A stretch of DNA of 64,000 nt from Caenorhabditis elegans (taxonomy: Eukaryota; Nematoda; Chromadorea; Rhabditida; Rhabditidae): contig NC_003279.8 in the NCBI RefSeq assembly GCF_000002985.6, positions 13,268,001 to 13,332,000 of the forward strand, given 5' to 3'. This document shows positions 34,576-46,000 of the stretch, in pieces; the stretch's first letter is position 1; each line of letters starts with the position of its first letter. A program made the translations under genes and the position numbers. A model generated the notes under the pieces. That model was not told the DNA's origin and did not search any database. It saw only the letters and a program-made list of their open reading frames with translations.

Positions 34576-34867
34576 TGTGGACAGAAGATTCATAGAATCA
34601 GAGAAAATTACATCCATTTGCCGGATTTCTTTTGGAAACGTGCCCCATTTTAATTTGCCTCAAAGAGAACCTGGCAATCCCATTCTAAAAGACTATGACG
34701 TCAAGCAAGATTTTCAGCAATGATTTTTTTCCCGCCGTTTCTAAAGGCACACAAATTTACAGTTGTCTTTTATTTATGGAACATCGGGAAGAAAAATGAG
34801 ACCGCAAGACAAAATAAAATAAAAAAATATGCAATTTAACAAAAAAAACTAATTTTAATCCAAATCC

Positions 34868-36292
34868 TCAAATCTGTTCCAATTCCTTCTGAACATATGG
34901 TGGCAACGATCCGCCGTAGAGAGTTGTCAGGCTTTCCACGAATTTTTGTTTGAGAATTGACATGCCATCGTCTGAAATGAGTATATTTTTAGAAAAATGA
35001 ATAATAGTATGGATTAAGTGTTAAGGGTTACCTGGGGCATCCTCCGGAATATCTGGAGAAGTTGAGCAAGATGGGCCATCAGAAAACGGATCATCACAAA
35101 GACGGATCTTCTCGACCAAGACATCCAACTCTTGAGATTCTTTGGATGCCTTCTTCTTGGACTTCTTGATCTTTTTGGCCTTCTTCTTCTTGTCCATCTT
35201 CTGCTTCTTCTCCATAAACTGAGTATCAAAACTCTTGATCACCGAATTGGGAACCTCCACGAAATGTTTTTTGATCGAGCAATATACCTCCTTCTTCAGT
35301 CTTCCTTGTGCACCCCTCATGATCACTGTTGTCCCTTTGAGAACGAAGAAGATGCTCGAAGTCGGATCCTGATCCTTCGATGAGTCATACTTCAGCTCTG
35401 GCTGATTCACTTCAACAAATCCCTGAATCTTCGAGTCGAAGACATATTGCTCCATGCGATCTGTGAAGGAGTTGAAGACGTGAATCACATAAGCCTGAAT
35501 CTCTTCGCAAAACTCTGCATACTTGGGGAGAAGATCCACTTCTCTGGTTGTATCCGGACACTTCTCACAGTCGAGGATCTCGAATTGACTGGTGCTCTGA
35601 TTGTATATGTACTTTTCATAATGACCACGGCTGGTGATAATGTAGAGAACGTACATCTGAAAGTCTTGGCAGAATGTGGTTTTAAATGCTGGAAGTGTTT
35701 CATTGTAGTCAAGATGTTCAGAACTGAGGGAGTCGTTGTCAGACCATGGATCCGCGTCATCAAATTCTTCGGCGGCCAAGAGTTGAACCTCAACTTTTGG
35801 CATTTCCACGCACTTCCCAAGTCTGTACTCCAACTTCCGAACTGCTTCGTTTCCTCCACGCTCGATCAGAACTTTCTTTCCATCAGAGTTCTCAATCATC
35901 ACAATAAAACTTGATTCCGTGAATTTTTCAGCCGAGTAAACCAACTCCGGATAGTCGACCTGCTGGAAGCCACCAGTCTCGAACGAGTAGACATACTGCT
36001 CCACCTCTTGCGTAACCTCATTTCTCATAAAAATCACACTTCCCGAGGCATACATCGGTGACAGGTGATCTTCGAGGATCTTCACTGCACAACTGGAGCA
36101 TCTGTGTGGAATGAACTTCCTGATTTTTAGGTCGAAGATGAACACATTGTAGGTTCCATTTTGACGGGGTCCACCAATGATGGGAATCTCCATGATCGGG
36201 CAGAGTTTCATGAGGATCCGTGGAGTTGTTGGAGGAGACATTGGAACTTGGCGCTGAGTTGGAACAGCACATGGATATGCAATGAATGACAT
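34868..36292 (-). CDS. SEPA-1-family protein
   Basis: Exons 36292-35032 and 34971-34868 join in frame to 454 residues. The protein is essentially two family modules (about residues 30-190 and 205-370), each with CxxC (HRCSSCAV, DCEKCPD) and a phrase of the type EQYV(Y/F).....GF.(Q/E)V..PEL.Y. A very Lys-rich run follows (about residues 372-395), then an acidic/Ser segment and a short amphipathic C-terminus. No KIX domain is visible, unlike sepa-1. Its start is preceded by a strong acceptor (aattccag) 20 nt upstream. By clone order I believe this corresponds to T04D3.1, but this is recall. Function is inferred only from family. Confidence 0.85.
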
Positions 36293-39050
36293 GACAAGTA
36301 GAGATGATGATCTGGAATTTTGGAATTATAAGGATTTCAAAAAAAAAAGAAAAAGAACGTCAGAACTGGCAATGAAAAGAAAAATTTATATATTATTTCA
36401 AAGTAAAGTTTGTTGGGTGCACTAGAGGACAGTAAGTAAGTGAAAACCCAGCTCAAGATTAGCAGAATTTCAGATTCCCAGGCGACAATTGTTTTAGTTT
36501 TGAACAGTTTTTTATATATTTCTCGTCCAGAAAATTAAGAACTTGCGCAGGAATTCCAATTTCAACCGACTTTAAAGATCCGTTCTCTAACAGTTTAAAA
36601 CGAAACTTTCAAGTATTTTTTCTTGAAACAGTAAGTTCTTAAAAAAGTGAAAAAAATTAAACTTAAATATTCTAGAAAAACGCTTTCGAGGAACTTCTAG
36701 AACTAGCATAATTTTCAGAATGATAAGTTGCGCGCGCAAGGTCACATAGATTTGACTACCCCGTTCCCACATCAGCCAACGGATTAAAAATCAGTAGATC
36801 AAAGTTTTACGAGTGTTCTTTTGACATTTTTTGGCACCTAAAAATTAGGTCAATTTATTAGCCTAGCGGAATGGAGTACCGAAACAGTCTAAAGGCGCAG
36901 GATTACTTTTGAAAAAAAAAAGATTAATTGCAGAACCATTTTTGAAGTGAAAACTACAAATTGGAATAATTTAATAAAAATGGCTCTTATAGAGGAGAAA
37001 AGGGAAAATTCATAAACTTACAATTCGAAAAAAAAGAATTGGATAAAATAAAGAAAATGAAAATGAGAGAACAGGAAGAAGAGACCGACAGTCTACTGCA
37101 TAATGACCTTTTGAGCAAGGCCCGCGAACATTTACGACCACCGTCTGCCCGTCTGCGTCGTGCATCTCTCGTACAGGCTATCCGTGTTTTGTTGTAGATC
37201 GACTGGGAGAGACAGTGTTTGTGTATGCTATAAATCTGTAAAGAAACATCTCTGACCAAACGAAGGATTATAGAAAAAAACAAACCTAGAAAAAAACAAA
37301 CCTAGAAACCTTCTCAGGACAGTCCTTGTGTAGGAGGACTGCCTCTTATGGGGACTTTGATGTGATGTGCTCCAAGTGATAACATTATTAAATTAAACCT
37401 GTGAGAATTCGATGAAAAATTTTCTTCTATGTTTGATATTTCATTTGCTTTGTTCAAAAAATTGAGATGAGACAAGTTTTATGCGTATTGTTTTAGTGCA
37501 GAAACAACATAACTTTTTAGCGTCTTGTTCTTGAGTTTCAGAAAAAAACCGGCAGAAGCAACTTCTACTCGACTTCAGCTACACAAAAGACGATTCAAGG
37601 AGGGTCAAAATGTTTGTTAATCATAGAACCTTCCAGGAGTCGACAGAAAAAACACGGGGAATGGTAACTAGCAACTGAATGAGCACGGAAAAATTATTAT
37701 GTTATACCTACAATGCCTATAGTTAATTGGAAGTTTGAGCACAAATACTGCATTTTAAAATAGTTTTTCCCTTCTTTATTACGGAAATTTGTAAGACCAT
37801 TATTTTATATGCAAATCCGTTAATATTTTCAAGCCTATGAAGCAGTCTTTAAGGTTTCAAATACCGTATTTCCTCTATTAGTATTGCACCCGACTACTTA
37901 ACTTTGAAACGTTATATCTCGGTTCATTTTAAAGATATCAATATATTATTAGTTACAAAATTATAGAAAAAGAGCTAATAAATATTTTGTTAGTTGACAA
38001 TTTTTGAATAAGGCAAACGATAACTGAGATATAAGCTTTCAAAGTTGATGTGAAATTTAACATTTTCTATTCCATTCTTTCCTTGTCAATAAATCCAAAA
38101 TAATTGGAAAAAAACCTCATGAAACAGCAGCAAGATCCATTTTTTGACCAAAGTACCCTAGTTTCAGATCGATATACCACTGTAATGGTCAACAATCGAT
38201 CGGAATGTCAATTGACAAACAGATGCGTACACCTAAACTCCGCCCAATTGTCGTAGTTGCTCTGTCAGATCGACAGTACACATTTCTTATTCATTCATTC
38301 ATTCATTCATTGTACCAGCACACGAAGAGGTTGCTCTTTTCTGATTTTGTTTCATGTTTGTTGCCAGTTACCGTCTTGGTAATTTATGATTTTTTTTGTG
38401 ATTTTTCAAAAAAGAAGTCGTTTTTAATTGTCTATCAAACCTTTTTGAACTCAAAACTCCTATCAAAATGCAAAGAAAATAACTTTTAGGGCAGAAAACC
38501 CTCTGAAAAACAGTACATCGTACATTGACAATACTTTTTGCTCACTTTGTTCCATCCTTCATAATCATGTTTAATTCACTATCCTCAAATTTTGCTGTAA
38601 TTTTTTCTGCCAACTCTTGGGAAATTCCGTGAATTTCAAACATTCAGAGTCTCTTTATGTACACTATTATCGGAAATTGAAAAGTGAGCAAAAAGGGTTG
38701 TCGATTTGCTGGTCCCTCCAGGTCCATGAAATGTCTCAAAATTGCCACAAAACGGACAAATATCATGCCGATACTTTAAAAAGCCCGGAATTTTTCACAA
38801 AACGTTACAAAACGTATGTCTTTTGGGAAGTTCAAAACGTCTGAAATCGTTCAAAAAATGTAGAGTTTCTTGAATTTCACAATTAACATTCCTTCAATTT
38901 TCCTGCAAATTTCTTGCCCTCATGTCCACTGTGAGTGGTTGAAAAAATCAAAAATCCCTTAAAAAAGCATTCCTACAATCATTTTCCTTTTTTCCCTCAT
39001 CTAATTCTGAAACTTCACACTTCATTTTCCAGAAACATCTCCAACAAGCC
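36293..39050. other. 2.8-kb divergent intergenic region between two SEPA-1-family genes
   Basis: Nothing codon-biased found. A tattagta-ttgca repeat fragment lies at 37862-37890, and an inverted pair of atatctc...ttagttacaaaat / attttgttagttgacaa...gagatat lies at 37910-38035. A (ttca)5 microsatellite is at 38291-38310. Confidence 0.4.
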
Positions 39051-40685
39051 ATGTACCCTCAATACCCAGCTCAACCAGCTCCAGGCGTCAGGCCCATCAT
39101 GTGCCCAAGACCATTGCCCAAGTTTGCAATGGGAAATTGTCCCGTGACAAGAACGCGAACAATCGGTGTTCAACGATTTGGTCAATACTACATGTTCAAC
39201 AAGCATCCGGCGTCACCCAAGCTGGTCCCACACAAGTGTCTTCAGTGTCAAGCGAGAGTCACCGAAGCGGATCTTTATCCTAAGTACTCGGTGGTCTGTA
39301 ATAAGACCTCGACGCTCGTCATTTTTGTGCACAATGGGATCACGAACAAGATCGAGCAGTACGCCTATTCTCACTCGACTGGCGGGTTCGTGGAGGTCAG
39401 CTTTCCGGAACTCGTGTACAACCCGAGCCTCGTCACTCATGGTAACCTGGTCGTGGTTATTAAGGGATTAAAGAATGAGAATATTGTGATTGAGAGAGAT
39501 CTTAGAGGTGGAATCAGAAAGCAATCCTCACATCTTGGACCATTCCAAGCGATTCCACCGGTTGTTGTACGTACTCTTATGATGCAGGAGATAGAGAAGG
39601 GTATAGATGTGACTGGAAACCCGGAAAACCCAGATTCTGCTGTAGAATCTGATTATGATTCCGAAGAGGACGATGAGGATGAAGATGATGAGGATGATCT
39701 CGACGTGGACGATCTCAACTACCTAGATTCTCTACCAACTTTCAAAGTTAGGATCTGCCAAGCTAGTCAGAAAGAGGTTGTATGTGTGATCAACAGTTGT
39801 AATGGAAACTACATCAAGTACATTTACAATGACCATACCGGAAACTTCGACTTTTACCAAGGTACATCTAAATTTGAAGTCACTGAGGATAGCTTGGTGG
39901 CCAAGTATTCCGAGTTTCACCAAGGCTTGAAGAAGTACGTTTTTCATGTTCATAATTTGGAGAGCAACCTGATGGAGAAATATTATTATCAAGCGGAATT
40001 CAATTCCCTTGTTCAAACTCATTGTAATGATCTGATTTATGATCCCGCCAAGATTACCCAAAGTCATGTTCTAGCAGTAATCAATCGGAATGATCTACCA
40101 CAACCGGTTGTAGAAGTGATTGTTAGGAACTTGTATGGAAAAATTCGAAAGGAGATTCCAGAAATGTATGGCTTCATTCAGACACCAGTTACTGTGAAAA
40201 CTTTCATAGTTCAAATGGAAGAGGAACGGAGAAAGAAGACAAAAATCATCTATGATAAGGTTCAATTGGCGAAGAAGAAGAATAAGGAGATAAAATTGAA
40301 GAAGAAAGTTCTGGAAGAAGAGGAAAAAACTGAGAAAATGATGGAAAATATGACTCTAGAGAATTCTGAAGATCAGTCTAAGAAGGATGAAGCAACAGTG
40401 GATGCTGAAATTAGAACGGAAGAAAGCGATAATCCTTTCAAAAGAATTCCGGTAATCGATGCTCAAAAACGACTTATCGATGCGATATTTCAAAGGCAGA
40501 TCGATTGTAATATTGAAGACAGTGAGAAGCAACGGATCAATATTGACATTCAGAGAGGACTTAAATGGTTTCAAGAATGCAAAGAAGCAAGGAAAAGGAA
40601 AGAAGCTGAAGCGGCACAGAAGACCTTGGAGCAAAAGCATAGAGCAGCACTATTGACCTTCAGGGAAAGACATGATGATCAATAA
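39051..40685 (+). CDS. SEPA-1-family protein, single exon (probably sdz-30)
   Basis: An uninterrupted 544-codon frame. Module 1 (about residues 20-190) has HKCLQC and EQYAYSHSTGGFVEV. A strongly acidic Asp/Glu linker follows (about 205-228). Module 2 (about 230-385) has lost the CxxC (sequence YQGTSKFEVTEDS at that place). The last 150 residues are Lys/Glu-rich coiled coil. The ATG is 19 nt after a strong acceptor (attttccag at 39024-39032), as in sepa-1. The first residues after the start (PKFAMGNCPVTR) mirror those of sepa-1 (PKFALGKCPATA), showing these two are the closest pair. The name sdz-30 (a SKN-1-dependent zygotic gene) comes from recalled clone order and is not proven by sequence. 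Confidence 0.88.
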   Translation: MYPQYPAQPAPGVRPIMCPRPLPKFAMGNCPVTRTRTIGVQRFGQYYMFNKHPASPKLVPHKCLQCQARVTEADLYPKYSVVCNKTSTLVIFVHNGITNKIEQYAYSHSTGGFVEVSFPELVYNPSLVTHGNLVVVIKGLKNENIVIERDLRGGIRKQSSHLGPFQAIPPVVVRTLMMQEIEKGIDVTGNPENPDSAVESDYDSEEDDEDEDDEDDLDVDDLNYLDSLPTFKVRICQASQKEVVCVINSCNGNYIKYIYNDHTGNFDFYQGTSKFEVTEDSLVAKYSEFHQGLKKYVFHVHNLESNLMEKYYYQAEFNSLVQTHCNDLIYDPAKITQSHVLAVINRNDLPQPVVEVIVRNLYGKIRKEIPEMYGFIQTPVTVKTFIVQMEEERRKKTKIIYDKVQLAKKKNKEIKLKKKVLEEEEKTEKMMENMTLENSEDQSKKDEATVDAEIRTEESDNPFKRIPVIDAQKRLIDAIFQRQIDCNIEDSEKQRINIDIQRGLKWFQECKEARKRKEAEAAQKTLEQKHRAALLTFRERHDDQ

Positions 40686-40768
40686 ATTTCGATAATTCTT
40701 TTTAACTTTTCATTGCTTTTTGTTTTTTTTTGTTTTTTTTTGTTTCTTTTTGTAATCAGTTTTTTACC

Positions 40769-40774
40769 AATAAA
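40769..40774 (+). terminator. Polyadenylation signal AATAAA
   Basis: Located 84 nt after the stop of the single-exon SEPA-1-family gene, following a T-rich tract. Confidence 0.6.
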
Positions 40775-40854
40775 CTATTTATTTAATATTTAGTCAATAG
40801 TTAATAGTTTACAGAAGCAAAAATATAAGAGGTATGCTCTATCAGCGGTGCGCG

Positions 40855-41041
40855 CACGTGGTGTTAGGCTGTCCCATTACGGTTTGATCTACAAAAAAGT
40901 GCGGGAGTTTTTCGCCCAAAAATATGTGACGTCAGCACGTTCTTAACCATTCGATATCAGTTGAGAACTCTGCGTCTCTTCTCCCGCATTTTTTGTAGAT
41001 CTAAGTAGATCAAACCGAAATGAGACACTTTGACACCACGT
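40855..41041. mobile_element. MITE copy 1 (cacgtggtgtcag termini, about 187 bp)
   Basis: Ends are cacgtggtgttaggctgtc and gacaccacgt. Internal inverted segments tttgatctacaaaaaa.tgcggga and tcccgcattttttgtagatct pair. Three more copies in this window share end-to-end similarity. Confidence 0.85.
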
Positions 41042-41137
41042 ACGCACGGCAAACAATTTTGTTCCGGAAAATCGGCAAATTGCCGGAATTGATTTTTCCG
41101 GCAAATGGGCAAATGGACAAATTGCTGGAATTTCCAA

Positions 41138-41213
41138 ATACCGTATTTCCTCTATTAGTCTTGCAGCCTCTATTAGTATTGCATGCAAGACAAATAGAGG
41201 AAATACGGTGATA
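41138..41213. repeat. Palindrome of ccgtatttcctctattag arms
   Basis: ataccgtatttcctctatta at 41138 is inverted as taatag/aatagaggaaatacggt ending at 41213. Related direct fragments (tagtcttgcagcctctaa) lie at 41408-41490 and at 37862. Confidence 0.8.
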
Positions 41214-42007
41214 GTCTTGCAGCCCTATTCTTACCAGACCAGCAGGATTGTTGTGAAAACTTCAACAATTTTGCCAAATTAAATTTTAAAGTGTTTAAAT
41301 AATTGATAAAACAATAGAAAAGTATATATTTTGCACAATTTAGACTGTTTCAAGTCAAATTTGTGACGATAAATGATCAATTTTACAAAGCTATTGGATC
41401 TTCGAAAATTAGTCTTGCAGCCTCTAATAGTCTTGCAGTCTCTATTAGTCTTGCACCCCTACGGGCCAATTGAAAATTAGTCTTGCATGCAAGATATACA
41501 TGTAATTATCATCAAAGCCCAGAGCAACATTTTCAAGAATTTTTCGTAGTTTTTTTTGCTTTTTCTGTAGTTATTTTTTCCAACTTCACCATAAAAATCA
41601 ATAAAAACAACGGAATATATTACAAATAAGACGAAAAATCCAAATACATAACGAGACCCAACGTTTCAGGGCGGAGCGCTTTAAATTATCTGTAGAGCGT
41701 GTTTTCATGTTAATTTGAAAAATCTCTATTAGAATTCCAACAACTTTGAGTTTTATCAACAAAAACTCAGTTTGCTCACATAGCAGAACGATTATTGATT
41801 GATTTTTTTCGAAAATTTTCGAAAAAATGCAGTTGCGCTCTACTGCGCACCGGCGGAATTTCGGAGTGTCGTTGTAAATTTTTAATTTAATTTTTAAAAT
41901 GTTGTTTTTCGCCTATTTTCCTACATTTTTAATGTTTTTTTCTGGAATTTATATTGTTTTAGTTGATATATTAAAAATTTTCACATTTTTAAGCAACTTT
42001 AAAAGAA
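41214..42007. other. Intergenic, repeat fragments only
   Basis: Fragments of the tagtcttgcagcctctaat family at 41408-41490. The plus-strand frame 41899-42138 overlaps the start of the next gene in a different frame and is not called. Confidence 0.4.
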
Positions 42008-42552
42008 ATGGCGACTACAATGGTAGCTGGACAAGTTCAAAATCTCATTTCCAATATGTCAAACACCGAAAAAGTGTTTTGGTACGCAGAAGCCGTTATT
42101 GCACAGAAGAGAAGACAGAAGGCGGTGAGAATTTATAAAATATGTTTTTTTTACACTCAAAAAATCACAATTTTTGAAATTCGCAATAATATTTACAGAT
42201 GTCCAAATTGCCATTCGTCCTCAAACCTCCATACCAGTTCCAGATGCCACGAAGACCATCAAATGGACCGTACAGGATTCTTAAATTGGTCCCAAGAGAT
42301 TCCGGAATCCGCACCGAGTTCAAGTAAGTTCAGCAAAAAGAGATTGCCCCCACGCAGGATTGAACTACGGACCTTTGGTTTACAAGACCAACGCTCTACC
42401 ACTGAGCTATAAGGGCTGCGAGTCAGGCGGTTGCTGTGTGTCTATATGAACAGCAGGGAGCGGGCGGCCGCCAGTGTGTTGGGGAGCGGGGGATATAGAG
42501 AGTGGGAGGCAGAAACGCAGACATTACGTTACTTTTTTTCAGGAGATCTAAC
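42008..42552 (+). CDS. Small protein, unknown function (about 83 residues)
   Basis: Exons 42008-42124, 42199-42323 and 42543-42552 join in frame. The product is basic and moderately hydrophobic, with ISNMSNTEKVFWYAEAVIAQ near the start, a PPYQFQMPRRPSNGPYRILK middle and a short charged end (TEFKEI). No signal peptide or domain recognised. The donors (gtgaga, gtaagt) and acceptors (ttacag, tttttttcag) are good. If the tandem acceptor 3 nt downstream of the last one were used, the C-terminus would instead read TEFKSNQQAAK. The 219-nt second intron carries a tRNA-Thr on the opposite strand. Confidence 0.6.
42345..42416 (-). tRNA. tRNA-Thr (anticodon TGT), intronic
   Basis: Minus-strand cloverleaf: acceptor GCCCTTA with TGGGGGC, D-arm TAGCTCAGTGGTAGAGC, anticodon stem TTGGT/ACCAA with loop CTTGTAA, T-arm CGTAG-TTCAATC-CTGCG, discriminator A, then a T5 run. 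It lies wholly within an intron of the small gene on the other strand. Confidence 0.93.
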
Positions 42553-43092
42553 CAGCAAGCAGCCAAGTGATGGACTCAATTTCGACTATTTCCTGTTCCT
42601 GTTAATTCCCGAATTTTTCCTGTTATTTTTCATGTTCCTCCATGGTTTCAAACCAAAAGTCGATATTTTTATAGCCTTTAATAATTTATTTTCAAATGAA
42701 GATGATATTTTTCGTTGCAAGTTCGCTCAATAACGCAATTTTCATCAAAGAATCCTTTGTGTGACATTTTGAAAATTACAAACTTGAAAATTTCAACTCT
42801 ACCGTAGCCCGGTTACTGTAGCTGAAAAGTTGTGTTCGCTTATCAGTGGAGCGCGATTGCATTTAGAAAACATGTTTTTTTACAAATTCTCGTGAAAAAT
42901 CAATATTTTATTGAATTACTAGCCTTCAAAATATTATTTACAAAAAAAATGTTCATCGATATTTATATTCAAAAGTTTTAGTAAAAATAGTCTGAAAAAA
43001 ATAATTAAATAATACTGATCGGGGGGAAAAAAGTTCGGAACGTTTTCTGTAAAATTTCTCGAAATCTGAATGTGTTTGGGAAGATGTGTGTA
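42553..43092. other. Convergent 3' intergenic region
   Basis: AT-rich DNA between the small gene and the pde-1 3' end, with a ccggttactgtagctgaaaa repeat fragment at 42810-42829. No gene seen. Confidence 0.4.
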
Positions 43093-46000
43093 TCAATTCG
43101 TTGTGACGCCTGCAAGAAAAATCAATAAACTTCTGGAAAAAAATAATAATCTCACCATTTTCTTTGTTTTCTTCGACTTGTTTGGCGGCAGCTTCAGCTT
43201 CTGCAGCTTCTTTGATTTTTCGCTCTTCTTCTTCTGAAAATTTGAAATTTTATATAGAAAAGGTTAGGTTTTCTGATTTTAAATTTAATTAATTAATCTT
43301 CAACAATGTGCAAGCGCGCTCCAATGATAGACCAAAAATTCAAACTTTCTCGTTCATTGTCGCCGATGCCCATGTCAAACATTTTTCAGGTCTATAACGG
43401 GGCCCATAGAAGAGCTTTGTCATTGGAGCGCTCTTGCATTCTTATTTCAAAGTTTGCCTTTTCCTATTGTAGTTTGATCTTCACGATTGGCGGGAAAATG
43501 AGTTTTAAAAGAGTAACGTCACACACTCTCAGATAACAGCTCACCTTTCGCAGCTCTTTCCTTCCAATGAGCCTTATTCTCGTGAAGGAATTTCATCCAA
43601 GGCGTCGGAATATCCAATTTTCCAGCGTAATTCAACGGAATCCTACGAATCGACGATGGTGAAGTGGATGAGTTGCGTCTGGAACTAAAGGTGAACGATT
43701 GTCATTTGAATCGAATCAGTATCTAGATTGTTATGAGGCTAAAAAGTAAAGAAGACATGCATGAAAGAGAAAATCAATAAATCAATATAGGAAAAACACA
43801 CAGATCAGGTAGTGGACTCAACGCATTTGATGGTGATTTGTCGTCTCCTCCATCGACACTTGGTGGGAATAGAGAATCTGTTGGAGGCAATGAGACCAGC
43901 GGTTCAACCTGTAATATGTGAACATGTATCAGAATTTTCAAAAACCTTAACAAACCATTTTCACGAGCAACTCTCCACAAACCACCATCGTCGGTTCCAC
44001 AATAAAATCAATGAATCCGATTTGACTGTCAGCCACGTGTACAGTATGACGATCACATAACGGGGAGTACGGTAGTCCCATTGAGGCTTCGAGGTCTCCC
44101 TGACGGAAGAATTCCTCTAGAACTCCTTCTGTCCAACGTTCGTGAAGATTCCATGGTTTTGCTGGATGAGATATGTCGCAAGCGTGGACGATTAGGCATA
44201 ATGCTTTGTTTTTGTCAATTCTGAAAAAAAGGTTGAGTTGGGGGGACAAACTGAAATTTTAAAGTAACGACAAGTAAACCATTGTAATGAAAAATAGCTT
44301 TCAAAATCCTAAACATTTTGTCAGTGGGCATCTTTTTTTAATACGCCCAGGGTATAATCAGAAGGCACACGTGGTGTCAGGCTGTCCCATTACGGGTTGA
44401 TCTACAAAAAATGCGGGAATTTCTTCCCCAAAAAATGTCACGTCAGCACGTTCTTAACCACGCAAAATCAGTTGGAAAATCTACGTCTAAATTCCCGCAA
44501 CTCTCGTAGATCTACGTAGATCAATCCGGTATAGGACACTCTGACACCACGTAAAAGAACCCTTGAAGTTTGACATACAGGTTACATCCCATCTCACAGT
44601 TCACCTGACGCCACAGCTTTCAAGGATAAATTTGCCGCGAGTACTGTAAGTCCAACGAAAAGAACAACCTTATGAATTTACGTGAAGGTTGCTTTTAATG
44701 TGAAGTGAGCTAGATTGTTTTTCAAGGCCTGGCGAGATGTCGACTTAGGCTGTCTCTAGAGCAATAGGCCGCAGCTTGGGCAACGTTGGCTTGGTAGGTA
44801 GGTTTTTTTTAAATTCCTACTGGTCTAAGCATCACAGAAAAAATTGATTCCTTCAGCTTAGCCTAGTCTCAAAACTGAAAAAATCAACCTACCCCTCCGG
44901 CAAGCTCAGCATGGACTTCATCGTCTTTATCTGCATGAAATGAGTTGACATGTCGGTTGCCAAGACGATCTCAATGACCATATTCCTCAACTCTTTATAC
45001 TCATCTCGAGTCAAATGAGTCAAAATATTCTTGTCATCCTCCTTCATCAACCGAAAGCATGATGAAACGTGGTGATTCTCCAAGACGCTTCGATCGTTGT
45101 AAAGCATTGCAAATTGGGATTGAGATTGGATGTGGAAATTGTTGGTGTGTCCGGTATGCTCGTAGTCATGGATGAGGGCTCCGAAGAGCACCGCGAGAAG
45201 TTCCAAGTCTCCGAGCGAATTCTGAAAAACTTGTGAATGGCTTTGTCGGCTGCTCAGGTGTCAGTTTCAAATATTACATATCAATCAACATAGGGAAACC
45301 TTCATTGTCTAAAGAAAACCTACCGCCAATCCAGTTTGCGAGAGCATAAAGTGTGAGCTCTGAGTGACGTCAGCTGCATGAACAACATTGTGATATGGAT
45401 TGTTATGTTTTGAATATCCAACTTCCAACGCGGATAAATAATTCTCCAGTGCTGTCAACGGAACCTTGAATCGATCCATAAATCCATATCGGTTGAATAA
45501 TTCGAATCCAACGTATTTCAACGCGTGACCCTCGGAGACTTCATTTAACTGGAATGGACTGAACGACCACGTGCACACTTCCTTCATAAGTTCTGCGATT
45601 TCAGGTGGAATTGGACATTGAACAACTTGCTGTTTTCTGAAGAGCTTCTCGAAGAAGATTCCGGTTCGAATCGCGTTGGCAACACTCTTGAACTTTGGCT
45701 TATCCCTTTTTTTTCCGGCGTTCTGGCGAGTGAACGTTGCAGCAAGCCACTCACGAACTTCATCGGGTACTGTCTCCGGGGTGACTTCGGCTAGATCATC
45801 GTCTTCGTCGCATATTCGTCTGGAAAAACTGTTAGAGGTTTGGGCTTTTTTGTTTTTTGAAATTCGATTGCTAGATATTGTTCTAACCTTGGAAAAATGC
45901 AGTGACCCTACACTACCGTACCCTTACAGTAATCCAGTCAGTACTATGAATATGAAAGCTCCCAATTACAGTGCTCTACTTGATCTACCTAGAGCACCTG

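Larger units (their letters stand above)
32702..34867. other. 2.2-kb intergenic region with foldbacks
   Basis: The start region of sepa-1 lies at the left side. An 82-codon minus-strand frame (33523-33771) has a short protein-like stretch but no splice or homology support, so it is not called. Foldbacks are listed separately. Confidence 0.4.

Noticed and set aside
38291-38310. (ttca)n microsatellite
   Set aside because: Short simple repeat without further structure.
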